From Oceanibacterium hippocampi (GTDB lineage Bacteria; Pseudomonadota; Alphaproteobacteria; Sneathiellales; Sneathiellaceae), in assembly GCF_900172325.1 (NCBI RefSeq), contig NZ_FWFR01000007.1, positions 1 to 47,867 on the forward strand: a DNA stretch of 47,867 bases. The letters run 5' to 3'. The position numbers were made by a program, and so were the translations under genes. The number at the start of each line of letters is the position of its first letter. The first letter of the stretch is position 1. This document shows, piece after piece, positions 13,610 through 22,743 of the stretch. Under the pieces are notes generated by a model. That model was not told the DNA's origin. It saw only the letters and a list, made by a program, of their open reading frames with translations, and did no database searches.

Positions 13610-15632
13610 CGAGGCGGAGCGGCTGGCGGGGCATGCGGACCCGTTCCGCCGGGAAACGCACGGTGAAGGTCGAGCCCTTGCCGAGTTCGCTTTCGATCAG
13701 GAACTGGGCATTGTGCAGCCGGGCGAAGTGGCTGACGATGTTCAGTCCGAGACCGATGCCGCGGCTGATGCGGCGCCGGGTCGAGGGCCGGTCATGGTCA
13801 TCGCCGGCCTGGAAGAACGGTTCGGTCAGCCGGTCGAGATGCTGCTCGGCGATGCCGTTGCCATCGTCCCGGACGAACAGTTCGCCACAGCCGTCCGCGT
13901 CGATCGACCAGCCGACGGTGATCGCCGCATCGTCGCCCGCATACTTGATCGCGTTGCCGATCAGGTTGTCGAGAATCTGTATGACGACCCGGCGGTCGGC
14001 AAGCAGCCGACATTCCCGCCCGGCCCCGACGGTCGTGATCCGCTCCAACAGTTCGCCGTCGCTTTCCGGCGCGTTCCGCGCCCGCGCCAGGTCAAGCTCC
14101 CGGCCGATCTCGAGCCATTCCTCGTGCAGCGTGTACTCGCCGCTTTCGACCTTGGCGAGTTCGAGGATGGTGTCGACGAGCTGCACGAGCTGGTTGCCGC
14201 AATCGTGGATATGGTCGGCATATTCCTCGTAGCGCTCGTTGTCGAGCGGGCCGAAGATCTTCGACTGCATGATCTCGGAGAAGCCGACGATGGCGTTGAG
14301 CGGCGTGCGCAGGTCATGGCTCATGTTGGCGAGGAACTCGGACTTCGCCCGGTTGGCCTTGTCGGCTTCGGCACGAAGCCGCCGCAGATCCTCGATGGCG
14401 ACGATTTCCCGGGTCACGTCGCGGCCGGTGCAGCGATAGCCGGCGAACGCGCCCCGGGCATCGAAGACGGGTTTGCCGCTTGCCGACAGCCAGACAGTGG
14501 TGCCGTCCGGCCGGGTACGCGAGTTGACGAAGTTGCGGAACTCGCGGCGTCCGGTGAGCGTCGCGAGGTGGGACTGCCAGAGTTCCGCCTCGACACCCGG
14601 CGGCCGTTCGCAGTCGGCAACTGTCCTGCCCAGAAAGCCAGCGGCCTCGAGTCCGGTGACTTCTCCGAAGCGGGGCGAGAAATAGCTGTAGCGAAGTCTT
14701 GAATCGAGTTCGTAGAAATAGTCCGAACTGGCCTCGGAGAAGTCGCGGAAGCGTTGCTCGCTGACCATGATCGTCGCGTTCTGCCGCGTCACCAGCCAGA
14801 TGAACCAGGCGATCGCCGTCGAGACGGCGAGACCGGCGACCAGCAATATGCCTTCGACGGAACCCGCCCGGCTTGCCGTCAGCGCCGGCTGCGGCGACAG
14901 GGTCAGCGTCCATTGCCGGTTCCGCAGGCCGATCGACCGGCTGACCGCGTCGTTGGCGTCGGCGGCAATCCGCTCGCCATAGATCGTCGCCGCGGAATCG
15001 ACCATTGCGATGCGGTAGTTGGTGCAGATCTCGGGCGAGAGAGCGGCCTCGATCAGGGGCCCGGCTCGGAAGACCAGATTGACGAAGCCGGTGACAATGC
15101 CCTGCGCGACGATCGGGCGATAGGCGACGACGCCGGTGCCGCCCTGGGCAAGTTCGAGCGGGGCGCTGAGGACAGTTCGTCCGCTCTCCCTGGCTTGCCG
15201 CAGGAATTCGCCCGCGAAGGGATGGTTTTCGATGTCGAGCCCGAGCGCCTTGCGGTTCATCTCCAGCGGCACCGCCTCGGTGATGATCCCGGCCGCGTTG
15301 ATCCGATTGACCGCAAGGGTGTCGGGGAAACGCTCGACGAACGCCTCCGCTTCGATCCGGAAATCATGCTCGAGGATTCCGATCCGGGCGCCGTGGGCCT
15401 GCACCTGGCCGAGGTCGGTCGCGACATGTTCGATGATCGAGAGGCGGGCTTCGATGAAGGATTCGACGCGGGTCGCCACGGCAGCGGCCACGAGTTCGTC
15501 GGACTTGGCGTGGGACTGCTTGCGCAAATCGCCGATCACCCGAACCCCGGTCGTCACCATGATCGCCAGGATGAGGCCGACGGCGGCGGGCTTCCAGAGG
15601 GTCGCGAAGGCTGACCGCACGCGCGAGATCAT
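13602..15632 (-). CDS. Membrane sensor histidine kinase (CHASE-PAS-HisKA-HATPase)
   Basis: This 676-residue protein has a membrane helix at about 17-34, a periplasmic CHASE-type domain (about 90-255, with NRINAAGIITEAVPLE) and a second helix at 262-282. A PAS domain follows (about 290-415), then HisKA with phospho-acceptor H439 (FLANMSHDLRTPLNA) and a HATPase domain with NLIGNAIKYA, DDGNGI and GIGLGLNIV. CHASE domains sense small extracellular ligands. There is no response regulator next door, so it is an orphan kinase. An upstream TTG (15701) keeps the frame open, but ATG 15632 just before the first membrane helix is more likely. Confidence 0.9.
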   Translation of the reverse strand: MISRVRSAFATLWKPAAVGLILAIMVTTGVRVIGDLRKQSHAKSDELVAAAVATRVESFIEARLSIIEHVATDLGQVQAHGARIGILEHDFRIEAEAFVERFPDTLAVNRINAAGIITEAVPLEMNRKALGLDIENHPFAGEFLRQARESGRTVLSAPLELAQGGTGVVAYRPIVAQGIVTGFVNLVFRAGPLIEAALSPEICTNYRIAMVDSAATIYGERIAADANDAVSRSIGLRNRQWTLTLSPQPALTASRAGSVEGILLVAGLAVSTAIAWFIWLVTRQNATIMVSEQRFRDFSEASSDYFYELDSRLRYSYFSPRFGEVTGLEAAGFLGRTVADCERPPGVEAELWQSHLATLTGRREFRNFVNSRTRPDGTTVWLSASGKPVFDARGAFAGYRCTGRDVTREIVAIEDLRRLRAEADKANRAKSEFLANMSHDLRTPLNAIVGFSEIMQSKIFGPLDNERYEEYADHIHDCGNQLVQLVDTILELAKVESGEYTLHEEWLEIGRELDLARARNAPESDGELLERITTVGAGRECRLLADRRVVIQILDNLIGNAIKYAGDDAAITVGWSIDADGCGELFVRDDGNGIAEQHLDRLTEPFFQAGDDHDRPSTRRRISRGIGLGLNIVSHFARLHNAQFLIESELGKGSTFTVRFPAERVRMPRQPLRLVK

Positions 15633-15753
15633 CGGCAATCCGAACGGCGGATGGCCGGGCTGTCGGCAGCCTGTTCCATGCCCGCCCGAACGGCGCAGCA
15701 AACCGCGACACCCACCATACCACTACCCGACTTTCGGGAACCGCCGACGACCG

Positions 15754-15975
15754 TCAGTGAATCGGTCCGCGGAACTCCATTTCAATCAGCTTGTCCATCG
15801 CGTTGATCAGGGCGACGCAGGTTCGATAGTCTTCCTCGACCCCGTTGGCGCGCATTTCCTCGGCACGCAGCTCGAGCAAATCCCGCCCGTCCGTACCCTG
15901 GGCGGAGAATATCTCGAACGCGGCCTCGAAAATATCCTGCGGCGTGTTGATCGGATACTGGTCGGACAAGCGCAT
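15754..15975 (-). CDS. Small unknown acidic protein
   Basis: This 73-residue helical protein starts MRLSDQYPINTPQDI and ends MEFRGPIH. It has many acidic residues and no membrane segment or cysteine motif beyond a single Cys. ATG 15975 is preferred over a TTG at 16008. It is separated from the histidine kinase by about 120 bases and runs in the same direction. I recognise no family. Confidence 0.5.
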   Translation of the reverse strand: MRLSDQYPINTPQDIFEAAFEIFSAQGTDGRDLLELRAEEMRANGVEEDYRTCVALINAMDKLIEMEFRGPIH

Positions 15976-16073
15976 GGCAAACTCTCGGTACTGTTCTGGA
16001 CCGTACAAGTACGAAGAATTTTATTAACCTGGCGTAAACAAACCCTTAACGCGCCGAACACATATCAGGGAAA

Positions 16074-16289
16074 TCAGGCGGCGGGCTCGCCGGCGGCGGC
16101 AAGACGCAGGGCTTCCGCCAGGATCGCGTGATCGCCGACATGGTTGGCGAGCAGCAGGATCAGCCGGGCCGAGAAGGCGAGCGCCTCTTCCGGCGGCAGG
16201 TCGCGGCACGATTCGACGAGGGCCGCGTAGAAGCGATCCGGATCGTCGAGATTGGCGTCGAGGATGAGGGCGGAACTGCTCATGATCAT
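16074..16289 (-). CDS. DUF2783 family protein
   Basis: This 71-residue protein matches the DUF2783 pattern: a short helical protein with NLDDPDRFYAALVE and ANHVGDHAILAEAL. Genes of this family are regularly found directly after FAD-dependent aromatic monooxygenases, and here the ATG overlaps the monooxygenase stop (ATGA). A role as a small partner or stabiliser of the monooxygenase is suggested by this pairing. It is not proven. Confidence 0.7.
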   Translation of the reverse strand: MIMSSSALILDANLDDPDRFYAALVESCRDLPPEEALAFSARLILLLANHVGDHAILAEALRLAAAGEPAA

Positions 16290-17977
16290 GCTCCCCTCGG
16301 ATTGACGGCGCCGGACCGGCCGCAGATCCGGTCGAGCGCCGATGCGACCCGGGCCGGGTCGAAGGCAGGCCAGCGGGCCGCGACATGCTGGTCGGGGCGG
16401 ACCAGCCAGCAGGCGCCGTCCTCCGCCCCGAAGGCGTCGGCAAGCAGCCCGCCGGGATCGGGCAGATGATCGGCGTCCGCCGTGCCCCCGGCCCGGTCGA
16501 CGATCAGGGTCCGGACCGGAATATCCGCGCCGGCCAGCGCCGCGAAGGCGCGCCGGTCATCGGCCGACAACGTCGTTCGCCCGTTGACGAACAGCAGGCA
16601 GACGAACCCGGCGCCGTCGAGCCGCCCGAGCAGATGGCCGGGTGCGCCGTCGCAGGAAATGGCCGGAAGGTTGGGGCAGGGGGCACCGACCGGGACCCCC
16701 GACCGGACCGTCGAACCGCCGACGTTCCCCGGTCCGTCCGCCGGCAGCACGGTCGCCGTCGACAGCCGCCCGGAATTGACGAAGGCCCGCGCGAAGGGCA
16801 GGCGTCCGGCGAGTTCCAGCGTCGCATCGCGGAAAATCCGGCTGACATCGGTCTTCGGCGTGATGAACTCGGTGGCCCGGGTCGAGTGGCCGATATTCTC
16901 GTCGGCCGCGTGCACACGTTCGGCGTCATAGCTGTCGAGCAGGCTTTCCGGCGCCCGCCCGTCGAGCACGAGGGCAAGCTTCCAGCCGAGATTGTCGACG
17001 TCCTGGACGCCGCTGTTGCCACCGCGCGCGCCGAACGGCGAGACCTGGTGGGCGGCATCGCCGACGAACAGCACGCGGCCGTGGCGGAAGCGATCCAGCC
17101 GGCGGCACTGGAAGGTGTAGATGCTTACCCATTCGAGCTCGAAGGCGATATCCTCGCCGAGCATCCGGCGAACACGGCTCCTGACGGCCTCGGGCTCGAG
17201 TTCCCTGTCCCGGTCGATGTTCCAGCCGAGCTGGAAATCGAGCCGCCAGACCCGGTCGGGCTGCATGTGCAGCAGCGCCGACTGCCCCGGCGCGAAGGGC
17301 GGATCGAACCAGAACCGCCGCTCGGCCGGGAAGGGCGCGTCCATGACGATATCGGCGATCAGGAAATGGTCCTCGAAGACCTTGCCGCGAAACTGGAGGC
17401 CGAGCTGGCGGCGGATGGTCGAGCGCGCCCCGTCGGCGGCAATGACGTAGCGGGCGGGCATCTCGTAGCCGCCTTCGGGTGTCTCGACGCCGAGCCGCAG
17501 CGGCTCGCCGGCGACATCGATCGCGGTCACCCGGTTGCGCCAGCGGAGATCGATCAGCGGTTCGCGGTGTGCCGCCTCGGCAAGGGTCGCCTCGACATGA
17601 TACTGCTGCAGATTGATGAAGGCGGGGAAGCGGGCCCGGGAATCCTTGCGCAGGTTGAAACTGTAGAGCTCGCGGTCACGGTGATAGACCCGGCCCTCGT
17701 TCCAGGTCACGCCGCGCGCCATCATTGGCTCCGCGAGGCCGAGGCGGTCCCAGACCTCCAGCGTCCGCTGCGCCTGGCAGATGGCGCGACTGCCGTGGGA
17801 AACCGTGTCGTCCTCGTCGAGAACCACCGTCCCGACGCCGCGCCGGGCCAGCTCCAGCGCCATGGTGAGGCCGACCATGCCGCCGCCGACGATGGCAACG
17901 TCCGCGGTCGACGTGCTTCTGGCCTTCAACTCGGCGAGCGGCCGGGCGGCGTAGCGTGGGTAGTCGTAGGTTCCCAT
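16286..17977 (-). CDS. FAD-dependent aromatic monooxygenase, MhpA/PheA type
   Basis: This 563-residue class A flavoprotein hydroxylase would insert one oxygen into an aromatic ring using NAD(P)H. Its N-terminal FAD fold has VAIVGGGMVGL (28-38), the DG motif is YVIAADGARS and the GD motif is VLFVGDAAHQ. The C-terminal part (after about 420) is the thioredoxin-like domain common in MhpA and phenol-hydroxylase relatives. AGGAG precedes the ATG. It follows the paaK-like gene by 19 bases and overlaps the DUF2783 gene, so it belongs to the aromatic acid cluster. The substrate, free acid or CoA ester, is not evident. Confidence 0.85.
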   Translation of the reverse strand: MGTYDYPRYAARPLAELKARSTSTADVAIVGGGMVGLTMALELARRGVGTVVLDEDDTVSHGSRAICQAQRTLEVWDRLGLAEPMMARGVTWNEGRVYHRDRELYSFNLRKDSRARFPAFINLQQYHVEATLAEAAHREPLIDLRWRNRVTAIDVAGEPLRLGVETPEGGYEMPARYVIAADGARSTIRRQLGLQFRGKVFEDHFLIADIVMDAPFPAERRFWFDPPFAPGQSALLHMQPDRVWRLDFQLGWNIDRDRELEPEAVRSRVRRMLGEDIAFELEWVSIYTFQCRRLDRFRHGRVLFVGDAAHQVSPFGARGGNSGVQDVDNLGWKLALVLDGRAPESLLDSYDAERVHAADENIGHSTRATEFITPKTDVSRIFRDATLELAGRLPFARAFVNSGRLSTATVLPADGPGNVGGSTVRSGVPVGAPCPNLPAISCDGAPGHLLGRLDGAGFVCLLFVNGRTTLSADDRRAFAALAGADIPVRTLIVDRAGGTADADHLPDPGGLLADAFGAEDGACWLVRPDQHVAARWPAFDPARVASALDRICGRSGAVNPRGA

Positions 17978-17996
17978 GCAGGCTCCTCCGGCCGCG

Positions 17997-19307
17997 CTAC
18001 TTGCCGCGCAGGTCGATCACCCTCTTGGCCTTGCCGATCGAGCGCTCGACCGTTCCCGGATCGACCACCCGAACTGCGGCCGTCACCCCGAGGAACGACT
18101 TGATATGGGCCTTGAGCTCGCGTTCCGCGGCCGCCCGCGCGTCCGCGTCGCCGGCCAGCGCAGGCGTCACCTCGACAACGGCGGTGAGCGTGTCCAGGCT
18201 GCGCTCGCGCCCGAGCTCGAGCACGTAGTGCGGCGACAGCCGCGCGTCGCCGACCACCAGTTCCTCGACCTGGCTCGGGTAGAGATTGACGCCGCGCACG
18301 ATCAGCATGTCGTCGCTGCGGCCGGTGATCCGGGTCATCCGCCGCATGCTCCGCGCCGTGCCCGGCAGCAGGCTGGTCAGGTCGCGGGTCCGGTAGCGGA
18401 TCATCGGCAAACCCTCCTTGGCGAGGGTGGTGAAGACTAGCTCGCCGGTCTCGCCGTCGGGCAGGGTCGCGCCGGTCTCCGGGTCGATGATCTCGGGATA
18501 GAAATAGTCTTCCCAGACATGGAGGCCGTCCTTGCTCTCCACGCATTCCTGGGCGACGCCGGGGCCGGTGATCTCGGACAGCCCGTAGATGTCCACGGCA
18601 TCGATCCCGAAGCGCTCCTCGATCTGCCGGCGGATCGGCTCTGTCCAGGGCTCGGCGCCGTGGATCCCGACCTTCAGCGCGGTCGCGCGCGGATCGAGCC
18701 CCTGGCGCTCGAACTCGTCGCCGATCGCCAGCATGTAGGACGGCGTGACCATGATCGCGGCGGCGCCGAGATCGCGGATCAGCTGGACCTGACGCTCGGT
18801 CTGGCCGCCCGACATCGGCACCACCGTGCAGCCGAGCGCCTCGGCCCCGTAATGGGCGCCGAGACCGCCGGTGAACAGGCCGTAGCCGTAGGCGACATGG
18901 ACCACGTCGCCGGGCCGGACGCCGGCGGCGCGCATCGATCGCGCGACCATCGCCGACCAGATGTCGAGATCGCGCTTCGTGTAGCCGACCACGGTCGCCT
19001 GACCGGTCGTGCCGGACGAGGCATGCAGGCGCAGGATCTGCTCGCGCGGCACGGCGAACATGCCGAAGGGATAGCCGTTGCGCAGGTCCTGCTTGGTGGT
19101 GAAAGGGAACTTCGCGAGATCCTCGAGCCGCCGGCAATCGTCCGGATGCACGCCGGCCTCGTCGAAGCTGCGGCGATAGTGGGGGACATTCTCGTAGGCA
19201 TGGGCGAGCGACCATCTGAGCCGCTCGAGCTGGAGTGCCGCGATCTCGTCACGGCTGGCGATCTCGATCGGCTCGAGACTGTCCCGGGGCGCGGGGCTCG
19301 CTTTCAT
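17997..19307 (-). CDS. Phenylacetate-CoA ligase family protein (PaaK-like)
   Basis: This 436-residue AMP-forming aryl-CoA ligase is of the usual PaaK length. Visible motifs are the ATP loop HASSGTTGQATVVGYTK (about 98-114), the YGLSEITGPG region, RYRTRDL, and GRSDDMLIVRGVNLYP near the start of the C-terminal domain. It activates an aromatic acid to its CoA thioester in the cytosol. The ATG overlaps the thioesterase stop (ATGA). No phenylacetyl-CoA epoxidase genes (paaABCDE) occur in the window, so the true acid may differ from phenylacetate. Confidence 0.85.
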   Translation of the reverse strand: MKASPAPRDSLEPIEIASRDEIAALQLERLRWSLAHAYENVPHYRRSFDEAGVHPDDCRRLEDLAKFPFTTKQDLRNGYPFGMFAVPREQILRLHASSGTTGQATVVGYTKRDLDIWSAMVARSMRAAGVRPGDVVHVAYGYGLFTGGLGAHYGAEALGCTVVPMSGGQTERQVQLIRDLGAAAIMVTPSYMLAIGDEFERQGLDPRATALKVGIHGAEPWTEPIRRQIEERFGIDAVDIYGLSEITGPGVAQECVESKDGLHVWEDYFYPEIIDPETGATLPDGETGELVFTTLAKEGLPMIRYRTRDLTSLLPGTARSMRRMTRITGRSDDMLIVRGVNLYPSQVEELVVGDARLSPHYVLELGRERSLDTLTAVVEVTPALAGDADARAAAERELKAHIKSFLGVTAAVRVVDPGTVERSIGKAKRVIDLRGK

Positions 19308-19834
19308 GTCTCTCTCCCCTGCTTGTTCGGGGCGGCCGCCGGTCCCGGACCGGGATCCTCGGTGACCCTGCCGCCGATGGTACGTGACTGGCCGCGGAAG
19401 AGCGCGATCACGCGCCCGTTCTGGTCGCTGACTGTGATGTCGTAGATGCCGCTGCGGCCGGCACGGTGCTGTTCGCGCGCTTCCGCGGTCAGCCGGTCGC
19501 CGGAATGGCCGGCGGCGAGAAAGCGGATATCCGCCATCTGGGCGACCGCACGCTCGTCGTACGAGTTGCAGGCATAGGCGAAGGCGCTGTCGGCCAGGGT
19601 GAAGGTCATGCCGCCATGCAGAAGGTCGTGGCCGTTGACCATGTCGGGGCGGACCGTCATGGCGAGCCGCGCATAGCCCGGGCCGACCGCCTCGATCGAT
19701 ATGCCGTGCGCCTTGACCGCGTGATCCCGGGCATACATCGCCTCGGCGACCCGTTCCGCCAGCCGCGCGGCCTCGCTCGGCCCCGCCTCGTTTCCTGCCG
19801 CCGCCTGCACGGCGCCCCCATCGTTGTCCGACAT
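19304..19834 (-). CDS. Hotdog thioesterase, PaaI-like
   Basis: This 176-residue protein has the hotdog fold of PaaI: DLLHGGMTFTLADSAFAYACN carries the HGG motif and the helix with the catalytic Asp. PaaI hydrolyses dead-end hydroxyphenylacetyl-CoA esters and so frees CoA. Two starts fit: ATG 19834 with a GGAGG site seven bases upstream, used here, or ATG 19873, which overlaps the preceding stop as ATGA. The C-terminal tail after residue 160 is a Pro/Gly-rich extension. Confidence 0.85.
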   Translation of the reverse strand: MSDNDGGAVQAAAGNEAGPSEAARLAERVAEAMYARDHAVKAHGISIEAVGPGYARLAMTVRPDMVNGHDLLHGGMTFTLADSAFAYACNSYDERAVAQMADIRFLAAGHSGDRLTAEAREQHRAGRSGIYDITVSDQNGRVIALFRGQSRTIGGRVTEDPGPGPAAAPNKQGRET

Positions 19835-19869
19835 CGCTGCTGCCTCCGCTTCCGCCGATCCGGGACCGC

Positions 19870-20664
19870 TCATTTCCCCTTGAAGGTGGCCGGACGCTTG
19901 CCGAGGAAGGCGGTGACACCCTCGGCGAAATCGGCGGTGCGGCCGGCGTCGCGCTGCAGCACGCGTTCGAGGCCGAGCTGCTGGTCGAGATCGTTGCCGA
20001 GGCTGGCATTGAGCGCCCGCTTGATCATGCCGAGCCCCCTGGTCGGACCGTTCGCGAGCTTCGCGACGAGTGCCGCGGCGGTCTCGCCGAGCTTGTCGTC
20101 GTCGACGCACTTCCAGATCAGTCCCCAGCGCTCGGCCTCCTCGGCCGGCAGTTTCTCGCCGAGCAGGGCCATCCCGGCGGCGCGGGCGGAACCGGCGAGG
20201 CGGGGCAGGAAGAAGGTGCTGCCGGCGTCCGGCACCAGGCCGATATTGCAGAATGCCTGGAGGAAATAGGCGGAGCGGGCGGCGACAACCACGTCCGCCG
20301 CCATGGCGAGACTCATCCCGGCGCCGGCGGCCGGACCGTTGACCGCGGCGACCACCGGCTTCGGCAGTTCGCGCAGCCCCTTGATCAGCGGATTGTAGTG
20401 GCGCTCGAGGGTGAGGCCGATATCCATGCCGCCCTCGCCGTCGCTGGCCGGGCCGGTCTGGGTCAGGTCGGCGCCGGCGCAGAAGGCCCGTCCGGCGCCG
20501 GTGATCAGCAGGCAGCGAATCGTGTCGTCCGCGGCCACCGCATCGAGCGCCTGACGGAGCTCCCCGTGCATCCCGTCCGTGAAGGAATTGAGACGGTCAG
20601 GACGGTTCAGGCGGATCGTCGCGGCCTGATTTTCCGTCGTGAATTCGATGCTCTCGAAGCCCAT
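19870..20664 (-). CDS. Enoyl-CoA hydratase/isomerase, PaaG-like
   Basis: This 264-residue crotonase-fold protein has the oxyanion-hole segments FCAGADLTQ and NGPAAGAGMSLAMAADVVVA and the C-terminal signature AFLGKRPATFKGK typical of PaaG. PaaG isomerises the ring epoxide of phenylacetyl-CoA or shifts double bonds during ring cleavage. It heads the paaG-paaI-paaK-monooxygenase-DUF2783 series. Without the paa epoxidase it more likely acts as a double-bond isomerase or hydratase here. Confidence 0.82.
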   Translation of the reverse strand: MGFESIEFTTENQAATIRLNRPDRLNSFTDGMHGELRQALDAVAADDTIRCLLITGAGRAFCAGADLTQTGPASDGEGGMDIGLTLERHYNPLIKGLRELPKPVVAAVNGPAAGAGMSLAMAADVVVAARSAYFLQAFCNIGLVPDAGSTFFLPRLAGSARAAGMALLGEKLPAEEAERWGLIWKCVDDDKLGETAAALVAKLANGPTRGLGMIKRALNASLGNDLDQQLGLERVLQRDAGRTADFAEGVTAFLGKRPATFKGK

Positions 20665-20827
20665 GCGCGCTCTCCCGATACGGTATCCGTCACTTCGGCG
20701 GACGGCTTTCCGATCATGATACAAAAACCCGAGAGCGCGGGCAAAATTTGTAATCCTTCGGGAGTTCTCGGTCGGCCGGGACGGGCGGAAGCCGGTCGCG
20801 ACGTCCGCCTGTTCTTCGGCCGGCCAG

Positions 20828-21850
20828 TCAGGGGGCGCAGGAAACCCGGTCGCGCCCGCCATCCTTGGCCGCATAGAGCGCAGTGTCGGCACGCTGGATG
20901 AAGTCGCATGCCTGCTCGCCGGGGCGGAGCAGGGCGACGCCGAGCGACATGGTGATCCGTCCGACCGACTGGCCGGTCGACTTCTGCACGAGCCGTTTCT
21001 CCGACAACCGCTGGCGCAGCTGCTCGGCGACCGTGCAGGCGTCGGCAAGGCGCGTGCGCGGCAGCAGGACGGCGAACTCCTCGCCGCCGTAGCGCGCGAC
21101 CAGATCCTCGCCCTTGATCCCGCCCATCAGTGTCGCGCCGACCAAGCGCAGCACCTGGTCGCCCATCTGGTGGCCGAACCTGTCGTTGAACTTCTTGAAA
21201 TGATCGATGTCACACATCACCAGCGCAAGCGGCTCGCCCTTCGCGGCCGAGCTGCCGATGAGTTCCGCCAGGCGCACGTCGAAGCTTTTCCGGTTGGCAA
21301 CACCGGTAAGGGGATCGGTCAGGCTTTCCTTGCGGACGTTGTGCAGGGTTTCCTTGAGTTCGCTGATTTCGGATTTCGCGTTCTTGAGACGTTTGCGAAG
21401 ACGGAACGCCTCATCGCTCATGAGGCGGGTTTCCTCGAGCACGGCGGTCACCAGCTCCTGCCAGCGTTCCCGGTGGCCGTCCGCGATCTGGTTGGAGAAA
21501 TCCTTGAGCGCGGAGGAGTATTTCGCCGTCTTGCTGTCGGTCTCGCCGAGCGAATGCATGACGTCCTGCATGGAGCGTTCGTACATCTGGCCCGACTGCT
21601 CGATGACCGCGCTCTCAAGGCGGTTGCCGAAATAGCGGTCGAAGATCTCGCCACAGCGTTCGTCGTCGAGGATCTCGGTTGTCTCGATCAGTTCTTCGAG
21701 CGTTCGGTTCAGGCCCGGATTGCGCTCGGCAAAGAATTCGTACCATAACGTGAAATTCTTCGGGTGGAGACAGATGCTCTGCTTCTGCATGAGCTCCAGC
21801 GCTGATTGCGCAAACCGTTCAGCCGCTTCGCGCGATTCCGAATAAGTCAC
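20828..21850 (-). CDS. Diguanylate cyclase (GGDEF domain)
   Basis: This protein of about 340 residues has a helical N-terminal half with a coiled coil around 145-175 and a GGDEF domain with RYGGEEF (residues 255-259 for GGEEF), DIDHFKKFND and TDPLTGVANR. It should make cyclic-di-GMP. The inhibitory site upstream reads KGED instead of RxxD, so product inhibition may be weak. No membrane helix is present. GTG 21850 follows a GGGGGGA stretch; an in-frame ATG at 21901 is the other candidate. It sits between the transporter genes and paaG but seems unrelated to either. Confidence 0.88.
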   Translation of the reverse strand: MTYSESREAAERFAQSALELMQKQSICLHPKNFTLWYEFFAERNPGLNRTLEELIETTEILDDERCGEIFDRYFGNRLESAVIEQSGQMYERSMQDVMHSLGETDSKTAKYSSALKDFSNQIADGHRERWQELVTAVLEETRLMSDEAFRLRKRLKNAKSEISELKETLHNVRKESLTDPLTGVANRKSFDVRLAELIGSSAAKGEPLALVMCDIDHFKKFNDRFGHQMGDQVLRLVGATLMGGIKGEDLVARYGGEEFAVLLPRTRLADACTVAEQLRQRLSEKRLVQKSTGQSVGRITMSLGVALLRPGEQACDFIQRADTALYAAKDGGRDRVSCAP

Positions 21851-22032
21851 CCTTGTCCCCCCGGACACCCATTTTCGCCGCAGGATGGTGAAACCCACCA
21901 TCGTTCATGTGCGCGAAGAGCATGCAGGGAGGGCGTTAAATATCCGTAAAACCGGCAACTATCTCCTACACGAAAGAACTAGATCGATCGTGAGAAAGTG
22001 GTCCGGATATTCTCCGGTATGGCGCCATCCAT

Positions 22033-22743
22033 TCACACGCCGAGATATCTCAGTTGAATATCGTCGGCGGACACGAGCTCGGCGGATGTACCCGTCCAGA
22101 CCACGCTTCCTTTCTCGATGATATAGTGGCGGTCGGCGATACGTGTCATTTCCCTGATGTTCTTGTCGATCACGAGGATCGACTGGCCACCCTGCCGCAA
22201 GCGCGACAGGCAGGACCAGATCTCCGCCCGGATGATCGGCGCCAGTCCCTCGGTCGCCTCGTCGAGGATCAGCAGGTGCGGATTGGTCATCAGGGCCCGG
22301 GCGACCGCCAGCATCTGCTGCTCGCCGCCCGAGAGCTGGTTGCCCATGTTGTTGCGCCGTTCGGCCAGCGACGGGAACAGCTCGAGCACCTTGGCGAGGG
22401 TCCAGGGATCGTCGCGCCCGCTGCGATTGGCGGCCGTCGCGATCATGTTCTCGGTCACCGTCAGGTTCGGGAAGATCTGCCGTCCCTCGGGCACCAGGCC
22501 GAGGCCCAGCTTGGCCACCCGGTACGAGGGCAGACTGTCGATCCGGACGCCGTTGAAGCGGATCTCGCCGGCCCGCACCCGGGTCAGTCCCATGATTGAG
22601 CGCACGGTCGTGGTCTTGCCCATGCCGTTCCGGCCCATCAGCGTGACGACCTCGGCCGCGCCGACGCTGAGACTCATGCCGAACAGCGCCTGGCTCTGGC
22701 CGTAGAAGGTGTCGATGCGATCGACTTCCAGCATGGCGTTCAC
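22033..22743 (-). CDS. livF: Branched-chain amino acid type ABC transporter ATPase LivF
   Basis: This 236-residue ATPase has Walker A MGRNGMGKTT, signature LSGGEQQML and Walker B LLILDEATEGLAP, the last typical of LivF. It powers import with LivG. The GTG start overlaps the livG stop (GTGA); an ATG three codons on is the alternative. It is the last gene of the transporter set. In this setting the transporter probably imports an aromatic acid and not an amino acid, as in other aromatic gene clusters. Confidence 0.9.
   Translation of the reverse strand: MNAMLEVDRIDTFYGQSQALFGMSLSVGAAEVVTLMGRNGMGKTTTVRSIMGLTRVRAGEIRFNGVRIDSLPSYRVAKLGLGLVPEGRQIFPNLTVTENMIATAANRSGRDDPWTLAKVLELFPSLAERRNNMGNQLSGGEQQMLAVARALMTNPHLLILDEATEGLAPIIRAEIWSCLSRLRQGGQSILVIDKNIREMTRIADRHYIIEKGSVVWTGTSAELVSADDIQLRYLGV

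Noticed and set aside
16385-18103. A 572-residue open frame on the plus strand
   Set aside because: It is the antisense shadow of the FAD monooxygenase gene, which has complete flavin motifs.
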